A stretch of 64,000 nucleotides of DNA from Strigamia acuminata (taxonomy: Eukaryota; Arthropoda; Chilopoda; Geophilomorpha; Linotaeniidae): NCBI GenBank assembly GCA_949358305.1, contig OX442317.1, forward strand, positions 3,104,186 to 3,168,185. Direction: 5' to 3'. Below are positions 24,174 through 37,200 of this stretch, in pieces. The translations under genes and the position numbers were made by a program. Below the pieces are notes generated by a model that saw only the letters and a list, made by a program, of their open reading frames with translations, was not told the DNA's origin and made no database searches. Every line of letters starts with the position of its first letter. Positions within the stretch are counted from its first letter, which is position 1.

Positions 24174-25249
24174 TTCATTTTTTATTTTAAATGTTGCGTG
24201 TTTTAGTACCTGGTTTCCTTGACAACTGCTTGTAATTAGTTTATTCGGCGTGGAGAAATGTGATTTGCGTTTATCGTTCGTTTTTTGTCTTTGGGTTTCG
24301 GGGACGATGCATGATATTGTTTGTTTTTGGAAGTTTGATTGTGATTTTGAGTTGATTTAATTAATGTTGCTAAAGTGTTTTAAGGAATGTGCAGTGGAAT
24401 TATTTTTTGATTAAATTTTGATTGGAAAATAAAATTTAATTTTTTGAGTGCTATTTTTTTTTAATTATTTAAATTTTTAAATTTTTTTTTGTTTTTATTT
24501 TTTTTAATAATAATTGTATTTTTTAATGAGTTGGAGCATGATGCTGTAGTTGCGGGTGTGCGACAGCAAAGCTCAGGGGCAGCCTCGCTCGCATTTGCAG
24601 TAATGAGATACCCCGAATTTTATTTCATCTTGTAATCATTCCAAGAGTTGAATTCGCCGATTCCACCACAACTCGGACACGATTTTCAAGACGATGTCAT
24701 TGTACTTCAAACCCCTTCTTTGGACAGGTGCCAGAAATAATAACATCGGCCAACGCGAAAACACAATCGCACAAATATTCAATAAAAAAAAAATACCAAA
24801 ATCCAAACAAAACCGCAAGCAAAAAATAAATAAAAATAAAAAAAATAAAAAATAAAAACTAAAAAAATTTGGAAAAATTTTAATGTTAAATATAAAAATC
24901 GACGAAGAAAAAAATCCAAAAAAAAAGAAATTCCCATCACGACCCTCCCATTGTGATTTTACACACAATAATCACCGGGGAACCGATACCGAATTTTATC
25001 TTGTCTCTGATTTCCCCTGACAATATTTGTCGGCTGACACGCCCCTCCTCTCCTCTCTCTCCGTTGGACGCGTAACTTTTCCGCCATCGACTGCGCACGC
25101 CTGGGATTCCACTGGCGGCGCGTGCAGTCGACAACTCGATGCAAGGCACTCGGAGTGAGGACACGTAGGCAGTCGCTCGCACGAGTCGACCGTGGACACC
25201 TGTTTCGATGACACTTGCAGAGCGGTGCACGCATTGAGAGCCCGTGACC

Positions 25250-28200
25250 ATGGCAACGCCGCCCACCGCCCGCAATCGGCCCGCGCTGCTGCTGATGCTG
25301 CATTTGGCATTGCGCATCGCCGAATCGTTTCAAGGTGAGTTGTTTGACCGATCGGAACGAATAAACGATCGATCGATACCGGTGGTCCGAACTGTGATCA
25401 ACAAGTTCTGCACGTTGTTTTGTCAACTCGTCGACTCGACTCGTCTCCGCTTCGTGCGCCGTTTGACGTGTTTATTGTTGACGGGGAAATTGAGTTTTGG
25501 TGCCCATTGTGCGCAGATGTCAGGCGCCAATGAGTTGGAGATGTGTTGCTATGGTTACGTGCGTTTGCAGCCAAACTGCAAACAATTGGCGGGGGGGCAT
25601 TGGTCTCGAGTGTCATGTGGAGATGACGGAGGAGAGAAAAGAAGAGAAGAGAATTATCTCAATCTCTCCAGGTGCTTGCTTGGCGTTTGCTTAGCAAATT
25701 TTCTTTGACGACTTTCTCGCGTCTGTTTTGTGCTAATCTCTTCGTTTTAATTGGTTTAGTTTAAATTGGACGTTGGAAATGGAATTAGTGCTTGATGGCG
25801 CGTCAACGCAATCACAGTTGCTGTTTTTTATTTGTTTTTTATTTTTATTTTTATTTTTATTTTTGCTTGGTTTTGTCACTCGTAGTTTGGAATTTAATTT
25901 TTCTTTTTTGAGGGGAAGCAGGCTCATTGAAAATGAATGCGTTGTTGCCTCCTGGCTGGCTCTAAGTGAAGTTTGAGTGGCGTCATGTGTTGTCCTTTGC
26001 GTAGTATTGCGCTATAAAAGTGCAGATGTACACGCAGTACTTGAAACCATCGCTTGGAACTAATTTTCTCGGATAATTTCTTAACCGGTGCTCGTAAACG
26101 GTTTGAGATTAAACAGTTTTGCTGTTTAGACGAGGATTAATAGTTAAACATGTCTGAGTGCTTGCTTTCTAATATTTTAAACACACTCATCGTTAATTTA
26201 AGATTCTCTTTGTTTTGTAATTGGGAAACTCTAAATAAAAAATCTAAAAATAAATAAAAAAAATTTGTAAAATAAATTCGATTTTTTTTTTTATCACGTG
26301 TTTTGTGTACATGTGTTGCAGCTTTAAGGGGAAGGAAAGATTTTTATAATGCATTCTTTTGGCGTTAAAATCCACTAAGTATACTTTGGGGTTTAACACT
26401 GAAGCTTTTTTAATCCGATTCTTTGGGTATAAAAATGTATAAATAAATATATAAAAAATATAAAAAAGTAAAAACCAAACCCGAAAGCATTTTAAATCCT
26501 TTTTAGGGAAAGAAAAAAAAGGTTTTTATAGTTTAAAAGCAGACAGCAATATGGTTGATGCCACGTCAGCATAAAGCTGGTTGATTCCCATGTAAAGAGG
26601 GAAAATGGCCAATAATGAGCCGTAAGTCCTCAACAAGGTGAATTATGATTGCGTTTAAACTAATTGCCGAAAAATGAGGCGATTTTGGTTTCGTTAGGCG
26701 CCATTTGTTTGGAATAATGGGCGGAATTTTTGGGAAAAATTGGTAACGATTAAGGGTAATAATTAGGCGATTTTAGGGCCGAAATTGGGCAATTTGGCAA
26801 TTTTTTGCAAGTTAAGTTTTCAAAGTTTTGAAGCGGTTTTGACATTGGTTGCAAAGCTGATTTCGCAAGCATTTCTGGGTTTGTGCTGCATTTAACAGCT
26901 TAAAGGCAGCTCGGATCTGGAAAATGCATTAGTTGATCACTTCCCAACGTTGTGGAGACGGCAATTGCCAAATTGGAGCAGTCATTAAAAGTTTAAACAA
27001 TTTTCACTCGTTGTTTCTTGATTGACAATTTGGAGTTGTGCAGCGCAGCTAAGGGGCAGCAGTTTTAGATTCATAGTTTTGATAAGAGCGTTTGCTATTG
27101 GGTGCCAGCAGTCAATCCCATATTAAAAATCATTCTCTATTCTTCTCGAATTATGAAATTCGAGCCGCATTCATAAATTAACTCCCGACGGAGCTCCGCA
27201 AGCAGAAAACTTTATCTTATCAAAAATCGATCAAAAATGAAATTGATGAAATCGATTTTTGTCTCATTCATGGTAAAACAACTGTAATAAGGAGTTGTAA
27301 TTTTGGATTTGTCACGTGATATCAGTGCCATCAATCATGTGCACAATTAATTAAACGCAGAAAAGGAGAAAGGAAAAATCATAAAGTGTGTAGTGACCCT
27401 AGTGGTCACTAGATGAAGAACAGAAATGTGTCTGGAAATATTTTATATATTTCATATTTTTATTTGAGTTTATTTTTTATGCCTGAACAGGAAGTCTGGC
27501 ATAACTTGAAGACATGAGGGTGGTTGCCAGGGCAACCAGCCCATGAGCTTCCTGTAACAGGAAATGCTTCCTGCAGAGAATGAGGAAAAATCTTCAGTCT
27601 GAAATCAACTTTGAGAGCAACAAGTCACAAAATCTACCCTGGGAAAATACAATTCTTCAAGTGGATTTGGTGAAAGATTGCCTGAGTATTTAGACTCCTT
27701 CTTGCAAATTGCTAAAGCAGTTTTGAGATGTTCTTGAGTATTGAGACTCATTTCTTACAATAACATAAAGTTATTGTGGGAGTTCTTGCTACTGTGTACA
27801 TCCAGTAGTGGGAAATTTATCTTGCTGATTGAGCATATTCATCAGTGGGATTTTCATCTTGCCAAGCAGCCATTGTTTGGAGAGATCATCATTCTTGCCA
27901 AGCAGCCATTGTTTGGATGAGAAATCCTCATTGGGAAATTTGTCCCAGTCAACATAAAGCGGAATTTGCCGCAACCACGGAGTCATCAAGGAAGAAGAGT
28001 CGGAATTGTGTCCGAGTTCAAGTCACCAAGAATTCGGAAATTTGTCCGGTTTAACCAGGAATGAACATCGTGAGTAAAGAGTGAAGTTTAGACGCCGTTT
28101 TGAGGTTTGGGGCGGGCATTGAGGTCCGAGAGCGAGTATCGAGGTCCGAGAGCGAGCGTCGAGCGAAGAACGAGGTTCGAGAGCGAGCGTCGAGTGAAGA

Positions 28201-31200
28201 ACGAAGTTCGAGAGCGAGCGACAAGCCATCGCCGCTATTTTGTATTATTTTCGCCATTTCACCTTCAATTATTATTACTTTTACCTTTAATTCCTATTAT
28301 TTAATTGTATTTTACTATTAGTTTATTCAAGCCAAGAATAAATCTTTTTCCTTTATTTAAGAACTAATTAGTGATTATTTCTTCTTTGATTAGTCAGTTA
28401 AGATTTTAGAGTTGAGTTTTAGTAGAATTTTGATAAGTCCCGATGCGGCACCAATGAGAAAGAAATTTCACTATTATTTTATAGTGAAATTTGAGCTCAT
28501 TACACTTGGGGGCCTGGGCCTGAAAGATTTGAACCTTAACAACTTTTATTTAGTTGAGGGACCTAATTTGTTTGGAAAATTGTTTTGTGATAGGTTAATT
28601 AGATTGAGGAACTTCTATTTTTTGATTTGTAGTAAGAATAGGTGTGAATTTTTTTTTTTGGTTCTCAAACAAAAAAGGGGGAAAATGGTTAACAGAGTTT
28701 AGAAGATATTTTTCTAAGTTAAACTATTTCTTTCTTCATTATCCTATCTACTAAAAATTAACATCATGTCTGATCATCATAAGAAACAAGTACAAAGACC
28801 AACCATGGAAGTTCAACAATCATCATTGCGATTGAAAAGATATAGTTTGCCACCACATTTGGGATTGTTACACCACACAGAAGATATGTCGTCTCCGATT
28901 GCCATTAAGAACACAGATGACAGAAAACATTCCAAGATTGTTCAACGGGATCAAGAAAATTTTTTCCAAGATTTTACAATCAAGATGGCTGACCACCAAC
29001 TACAAGCCAGCCAGAGTAGAAGTGGTACATTAACAATCCATAAGACACGGCAATCAAGAGATAAAAATGAAATGCGTCATTCTTCTTCACCACAGAACTA
29101 TCAAAGAAGATGCGATCAACGAGATCAGGATATACCAAAATACGACATTCGATATGATAACCGAAATGATTCGGGACTTGATAGTCGAAGCGAAGTTAAT
29201 CAAAGAAAAGAAGAACATGGTCCTTCTACGTCACGAGAACATTCGCTCAAAGACGATTTCCGCCAATACGAGGACTTCCAGTCGCGAAATGAGTCGCACT
29301 ACCGTGACAAAGAGTGTCAACAAGAGGACTCACATTCGCGAAACGAGTCGCGTTATTGTTGCGAATCACGTCAACGCGAAAATTCAGATCCGCGAAATGA
29401 GTCGCATTATCATGACGAAATTTGCCACAGAAGTGAATCACGTTTTAAGAACAACTCACGTCCAAACGAGGACTCAAATCAGCGAAATGAGTCGCGTTAT
29501 CAGGACGAAGCCCGCCAGAAAAGTGAATCACATTTCAAAGACAAAGCGTGTCAGCAAAACGAGTATGGTTACTCTTATCGAAATGAGTCGTATAACTTTG
29601 GTTCACCAGCAAACGCAATAAAAGAACAAGAATTCGTCTTGAAACAAACGGATGAAAGTCTAGCAAAATCTCCCTCGAGTTCCCAGGAATCAGTGGATTT
29701 AACAATGCAAACAGTGCAATCACCAAAACAATGCGTACCACGTGCCACATGTCAAAAGTGTTTATTGCTAAATCGCGCAAGATTCTCACCCAGTTGCAGG
29801 ACCGACTTGACACAGTTGAAAAGAATAATTTCGCCAACACGTCTCAAGCTGCGAGAAGTACAAGACCGGATGCTAGACATTACGCATGAAGCATGTTATT
29901 GCCACATAAATGAACCAATGTCCCACGAGGAATATGCTGCATGGATAGCTGCGGCGAATGATCGAGATCAGCGGAGGGAATGTTACAGATTAGAAGAGCA
30001 AAAACTACAGGAACAATTACTTGTGGAAGAGCGCAAGGAACGTGAAACCAAATTGGACAATAAACTCGCGCAAATAAGAATGGAGCTTGAAATACGCGAA
30101 ACACAAAATAAATTCGAAGCCAACAAAGTACAATCACGAAGACATTACGTATCGCGCACCACATCTCCAGTACGTTCATTATCTGAAAATGTAAAATCCA
30201 TTCCACGAAGCAAAAGCGATCTCACGAAATTGTTGTTCGAAGAACCAATCGAAATAACCGAAGAAAGAGGTTGTTTAATAAAGGCGGATAAGAAGACTTC
30301 GACCAGAAAATCAGTTGACAGCACGGCATTATCAGCAGTACGCTCGCCAACCCGACTTAAATTACAAGAAGTACGTCGCCGTTTACAGACCGAAACTAGA
30401 GACAGTCCTGCAGAGACGAAACGTCAATCCAGAGATGACCAGAAAATTTTAAGATATGGGACCAGTGCTGAGGTAACCACAAGGAAAAGACACAACTCAC
30501 CAGTGGACTTAAGGTTTTCTGAAGTTGCCAAAAAATTGTCATTGCCAGTAGCAATGGATGCAGTCAAGAAGGCATTAAAAAGGTTATCTACATCTGGTGA
30601 AGAAACAGAAACAATGTCTGAATCGAGGAAAAGCTTAATTCTAGAAATGAAAACATTTTCGATTAATTTTGCAAAAAAGACACCTTCTGAAAAAATGGAA
30701 AAGATTGACAGCTTTAATCAAGCACTCGTCGTAGAAGGGAAGACAATGGAATCATCATTGCATGTTGAAAACGAAAATTTTCGTAAAGCATCTCCACCAG
30801 CTCAGGAAGACGCAAAGAAGTCAAAACCAGATCCACAAGAGCTGCGGTACATGGCACATTCACGGTGTCCACCAGTTAGGAATACAGCAAGTGTCATGCA
30901 TCAGTCGAAAGTTGAACAGTCAATTACGGATTCAACAGGAAATGCAGTAAAGCGAGGAAATGACGATACAAAATATGGTAGAGATAATTACCAAACCTCA
31001 ACACCTGCTCAGAAGAAAATGTTATTTGATGTCATGGACAAGCAGAACCTCCAACAACCAGATGACATCAGAATGTCCACAGCAAACAGAGAACTTGGCC
31101 AAACACAAGTTGACACATGTATGGCAGGCTGGCCAAACGAAAATGATCGTCACCATCAAAGATCAATCAATTTCGAAAATTTCAATGACCAAAAAACAGC

Positions 31201-34200
31201 CATAGATGGTAGACAACAAAAAGAAAAAAGTGTGCAAAGTGCAGAAGACACACGACATGCAGAAGGCACACAGGGTGTCGAAAGTGATAAAATTACACAA
31301 AGTGCGTCCAAATCGGACAAAATGCAAGCTCACAAAAATGCGCAACCTCTACAGGATACACAAAATTCTGATGATAAGAAGAACCAAGATGATGCACAGA
31401 TTGCAGAAAAAATTATCGAATCGGACACAGAAAATTTGATTTTTGAAAACTTAGAAGAAAATCCATTGCTTTTTCCAAAAAGTGTAGATTTTGAAACTGA
31501 TGAACAAGTTCAACCATTTCCAAAAAAGGGGGGAAGAGTGATGGAAAAAGAGAAAAAGAATCAAAATTCATCCAGGAATCCTAGAAAATCAGAAAATAAA
31601 TGTCTGGTTCGAGAAACGAAAATTGTTCGAAAACAACTTCGAAAAGTGATCAAACGACTGACAGATAATGTAATGTTACAAGATTCCACGTTTTCACCGA
31701 AATTATGTCGGCAGAATTCAGAGTGGCCCTCCAAATATTTCATCGTGGCTCTGAAGAACATACTGGAAAATATAACTTCTGAAGACCTACAGGAAGTAAA
31801 AATTTTGATCAAAAATTGTTATCAGCGACTGGATTTGGCAAATGAAACTCAAGACACCAAAGAAAAAGTGGAGAAGCTGCCAAAGAAAAGAATCCAAGCT
31901 AAACAGCAATTGATTCAATTAGAGGAAAGGTCTGAAGTTAAACTGGTAGAAACAATCCAAACATCTGGAGATACAAGGAGTGAACATGAAAATGAAAAAC
32001 CTCTACAAACAGATGATTACAAGATGCTTTGCAGTAAACAGCATACAAATACAGGATTGAAAGGACGACCAGAAAATCAAGATTGCCAAGTATTAACATC
32101 AATTGGTCAAATTGAAAAACAAGGTCCACGACCAACAGAAAAAGAAAACAGAATTTTGGAAAAAACTTTGCAGAGAATTGACTTGAAGCAACACAACACT
32201 CAATCAATTGAGTTACCAAAATTTGCTGCCAGCTCAATCACAACTGAAAACATTTCAAAAATTAATTTATTGGAAAAGCAACCAAATCAAATAATCCAAG
32301 TTGATCAACACTTCATGGAGTCCAGTGAAGTTAAAACTGCAATGAAGCTTAGTTACGCAAGCTACACTGAATCAACTGACCTACAGAAACATATTGTCAG
32401 TGCAGTTGCAATTGGAAATAAGTCCAAGATTAATTTTTCAGATACTGTTAAAAAATCTGATTGTAGCAATTCAGACAGCAGAGCTACAGTGCCCACTACA
32501 GTTACAATTAAGAGTACATCTGAAGGAAAACAGCCAGTTGCAAGTTTTTTATTGGAGGAGTTCAGAATTCAACATGTAGATTTGCCAAACACTCAACCGG
32601 AAATCCAGAAGCAGTGGCTTGAAATTGAGAAGATTGCAGGGAATAAAATCACATTAATGGAAAGCAAAAAGCCATTGAATTTTGAAGCAACAAACGCATC
32701 AGCTGTGCAACAACAATTAGTGGCGACAACACCAGAAATGAATGTTAAAACTCAGAATGATCGAGCTGACTCAGGCAAAGTTTTGGAAGATGCCTGTTCC
32801 AAATCGTTTGAGCACACAACTGAAGACCAATTGCCTATTCAAGTCAACTGGACCGGACAATTGAAAGAATATGCCGGAAGAAGCGGTTGGCAGGATTTTA
32901 GCCCTGGGAGCAGGACAACAGTTGCAATTACTGGACAGAATCAATCGGTGACGACAAGGAATGATCCAACGAAATCCCAAGGCGAACTAATGCAAGTCAA
33001 TCAACCAGCTCGATTAAATAGTGGGTTGTCCAGAGCAAAGATTGACCAGACAAGAGGTCTACCAAAAATTTTGAAGTCCGAGTCCGATATCCCAGTTATG
33101 GATTTCGCCTCGGGATACGACGATGAAGTTTAGAGAAGTTAGGAACTAACTTCCCAAAAAGGGGGGAAGTGTAGTGACCCTAGTGGTCACTAGATGAAGA
33201 ACAGAAATGTGTCTGGAAATATTTTATATATTTCATATTTTTATTTGAGTTTATTTTTTATGCCTGAACAGGAAGTCTGGCATAACTTGAAGACATGAGG
33301 GTGGTTGCCAGGGCAACCAGCCCATGAGCTTCCTGTAACAGGAAATGCTTCCTGCAGAGAATGAGGAAAAATCTTCAGTCTGAAATCAACTTTGAGAGCA
33401 ACAAGTCACAAAATCTACCCTGGGAAAATACAATTCTTCAAGTGGATTTGGTGAAAGATTGCCTGAGTATTTAGACTCCTTCTTGCAAATTGCTAAAGCA
33501 GTTTTGAGATGTTCTTGAGTATTGAGACTCATTTCTTACAATAACATAAAGTTATTGTGGGAGTTCTTGCTACTGTGTACATCCAGTAGTGGGAAATTTA
33601 TCTTGCTGATTGAGCATATTCATCAGTGGGATTTTCATCTTGCCAAGCAGCCATTGTTTGGAGAGATCATCATTCTTGCCAAGCAGCCATTGTTTGGATG
33701 AGAAATCCTCATTGGGAAATTTGTCCCAGTCAACATAAAGCGGAATTTGCCGCAACCACGGAGTCATCAAGGAAGAAGAGTCGGAATTGTGTCCGAGTTC
33801 AAGTCACCAAGAATTCGGAAATTTGTCCGGTTTAACCAGGAATGAACATCGTGAGTAAAGAGTGAAGTTTAGACGCCGTTTTGAGGTTTGGGGCGGGCAT
33901 TGAGGTCCGAGAGCGAGTATCGAGGTCCGAGAGCGAGCGTCGAGCGAAGAACGAGGTTCGAGAGCGAGCGTCGAGTGAAGAACGAAGTTCGAGAGCGAGC
34001 GACAAGCCATCGCCGCTATTTTGTATTATTTTCGCCATTTCACCTTCAATTATTATTACTTTTACCTTTAATTCCTATTATTTAATTGTATTTTACTATT
34101 AGTTTATTCAAGCCAAGAATAAATCTTTTTCCTTTATTTAAGAACTAATTAGTGATTATTTCTTCTTTGATTAGTCAGTTAAGATTTTAGAGTTGAGTTT

Positions 34201-37200
34201 TAGTAGAATTTTGATAAGTCCCGATGCGGCACCAATGAGAAAGAAATTTCACTATTATTTTATAGTGAAATTTGAGCTCATTACAAGTGTTTGAAATCCC
34301 AGAAATGCAAAATACTGCAAATGAATTGGACGACATCAACGATGATTGATTTCGTGATTAATGAAAACATAAAAATAAAAGAAGAAAATTACCGAATCGT
34401 ACATTTAATATAGAAACCCGTTTTGAAATTAAAATCTTGATTTTCCGTTTTAAAAAAATCCAGTCTTGATTTAAATGGCAGAAAATTGAAAATCGATCTT
34501 ATTTTTACTTTGGCTTCACTTTTCGCTTAAGCATTAAGCTCGAGATTGCTCCTGCTTAATTTCCTCCAAAATTTGACGAGATTCATCAATTCGAGCTTAA
34601 AGCTAAACCGTCTCTCGAAGAATAATGGATGAGCTGCAGTCTCTTTGTTGGAGATGTTTGCAACATTGTTTGCGTGTCTGAGGTCAGAAGTAAAGCATTT
34701 AATTGAATAATAACTTTACATTGAAGGCCTTTTGGGAGAATCTGAAATTGCGCGTAAAAGTGCTTAAGCACATAAATTTAAGTGCAGCTTTAAGCGAGTG
34801 GCAACCAGGAGTCCGTGGAGAGACTTGCTACAAGTGCCTATTGATAAACGTGCCAATATCTACTCGTACCGTGTATTGAGTCAGGTGTAAATAAATCGGT
34901 GCATGGCAACCATGCAGAGCACTATCGCTGCACTTTACTTATTTGTTTTTCCTCTTAAGTGGAAGCGAAATTTTATTTAATTAAAGAGAGAAATGATGGA
35001 AAACTCGATGAGGAATCCCAAAAATGTTTTTTTTCTTCTTCGTCTTTTTTCTTTTTTACATCGCTATAAATCATCCATCTTAATATTTGAAATATGCCAA
35101 CGTTCCATTAGGAACTTAAAGTTTAATATTTTTGTGCATTCTTTGTTATTCTCACCATTGTATGTTGTCACCAACACGTTAGTTGGACTATTCCATATGG
35201 TTTTAAAATATATTTTACAATATATTGTTTTTCGCAGAATTATATTGATTAAATTCATATCTTAATTCAATTGAAAAATTGCATTTGAAAATGCATTTAT
35301 ATTTCACGAATAACAATATTGTATTTTTGAACCGTGTGGGATTATATAAGTGATCGATTGATAAAATGTTATCGTTACGTACTGAGAAAGTCAAGAGATG
35401 GTCGACAAGATTTGCATATTCTTTAATTTTGTCGATAAATAGATGTTAAAAACCAACCTAAGGTTCACGCCGGGTATCTTTCAGCCAAATTCATACTGCG
35501 CGGATGATTTCCTCATTCCGGTCGTTATTTAGCAGTGTTAAGCCCGATATTAAGCCTAATGATGCTTAAATAAAGTCAATAAACAACAATAAACTCCGTG
35601 TTACTGAAATATTGTTGATTTATTTGCTTTGTGTGCAACAAGCTTGATAATCGCCACGTTAAATGCATGCGCGGAATGCGATGTGCGATAAGGAAAAGTT
35701 TGGAAACTTAAAGTTAGAATAACGCACGAATTTTTATATTTTTTTTATAAAAATGAGGCGCATATGAAAAAAAAAGTTTGATTATCTCAACTTTTCATAG
35801 GTAAGTGCATTTTCCTTCCATTTCTTTATTTTGCGACTTGATGGCATTCTTTAACGTCCTTGGATACCAACCTTTCGTTTTTTTATCATCTTCTGCTCTT
35901 TTAAACAATTTCTGCCACTGGAGAGATCCATGATTCTCCATGTGTGTGTGTGGGTTCATGAAAATTCATTCATGCATGCACATGAAGAAAAAAGCGTTAA
36001 GAATGTGGTATAAACGTGCATCCAAGTTGCCAACTTTTCCCTGACCCTGCAGGGGAGTTATGGTGATGGCTGTTGCCATGGAAACCGATCCAACTAAACC
36101 TATATCTTCGCAGACCCCCTGCGTGTCTTAATCTTAAAATAAAAACCACCCACTATATTGTTTTCTTTTTTCGGCTTTGTTTTCAACGCGACGAAAGGAA
36201 ACTTTTTAAGTCGGGCCCATAAAAAGATGTGACATTAAATAAGTCTTTTTTTTTAGAAAAAAAATATATAAAAGAGATGTTTTAAAAATATATATATATT
36301 TTTATAAAAGTTCTAAACATTGTTTAAAACTTAATCCTATTGGCTATTGACTTGTACACGGCTCCAGCTGTGTTGGGGAAAATCCACAATCGAAAAAGAG
36401 AGCCGAGATCGATTAGATTTTTCAGGACTTTGGGCGAGATTTGCTGCGAGGTTGGGCGAGATTTGCTGCAAGTTTGGACGAGATTTTCTGCGAGGTTGGA
36501 AGAGATTTGCTGCGAGATTGGACAAGATTAGCGAAGTTTTGCTGCGAGATTGGACAAGATTAGCAAAGTTTTGCTGCGAGATTGGACAAGATTAGCAAAG
36601 TTTTGCTGCGAGATTGGACAAGATTAGCAAAGTTTTGCTGCGAGTTTGGACTTAAGGTGAGATTTATTAGGATTTATGATAAAATTGGATTAGATTTGTA
36701 TAGGTTTTGGATGCGAGGGGATAGCCATAGTCAATGCTTGAAATCCTGTGTGGGCCAGGATTTTGAATTTCGAAATCTAGGAAATCTCTGAAATTCTAGA
36801 AGTCCTGGAAATTGTTTCGCAAATTGTAGCAAAATCGAGCACAATCTTTAAAGAAATTTACCTGAAATCTTCAAACCCATAGCGAATTCCTGAAAATTTG
36901 AGCAAACCTCCGAAATCCTTAAAATCTTCAAGATTTAACTAATGTGATTTCTGCGCGAAACTTCCTGCGGGATCGGATAGATTTGTCAGGGCTCTAATCG
37001 AGATTCACTGCGATATCAAACGAGATGAGTTGTGACGTTCGTTCTCGATCTGCGGTAAGATCGACGACGTCCAACACGCAGTTGCGGAAACCTGCAAACT
37101 TATTTTGACAAACTCAGCATCTCATACATCTCGACAAACGACTCCGCAAGAAAGAAAAAGGTGTCGACGACCACCCTTAACTTCCATCTAATAACACATT

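Larger units (their letters stand above)
16999..25249. other. Intron or intergenic DNA between the BTB gene and Dscam
   Basis: These 8 kb should contain the missing BTB 5' exon and both divergent promoters, but I recognise no exon. Seen here are the minisatellite at 17262-17590, a 23-T run at about 18661, stretches of (T)n/(A)n, and a GC-richer segment just before the Dscam start (about 24950-25249). Open frames of 60-155 codons are scattered on both strands and show no known motif. Confidence 0.5.
27389..34285 (+). mobile_element. Complete LTR retroelement without recognisable pol, 6897 bp
   Basis: Two direct repeats of 1116 bp (27389-28504 and 33170-34285, offset 5781 bp) bound a 4665-bp interior. 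The LTRs start TGTAGTGACC and end CTCATTACA. The 4-bp target duplication AGTG is at 27385-27388 and 34286-34289. A PBS-like TGGGGGCC follows the 5' LTR, and the polypurine tract AAAAAGGGGGGAAG directly precedes the 3' LTR. All open frames inside the two LTRs are identical and I see no difference between them, so insertion was very recent. The interior holds one long ORF, with no reverse transcriptase, integrase or protease signature that I can see. It therefore looks non-autonomous, mobilised by a partner. A 4-bp duplication is common for Ty3/Gypsy integrases, so that is a guess at the partner. Confidence 0.95.

Noticed and set aside
24937-25426. Overlapping minus-strand ORFs (104-155 codons) opposite the Dscam first exon
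   Set aside because: They are antisense to a CG-rich 5' UTR and signal-peptide exon and show no family resemblance.
27789-28321. Small ORFs duplicated in both LTRs (60-73 codons)
   Set aside because: They lie in LTR regulatory sequence, overlap on both strands and are rich in the GAGCGAG repeat; no known domain.
29067-29621. 184-codon frame overlapping the retroelement ORF
   Set aside because: Shifted-frame shadow of the RNES repeat region; composition follows from the main frame.
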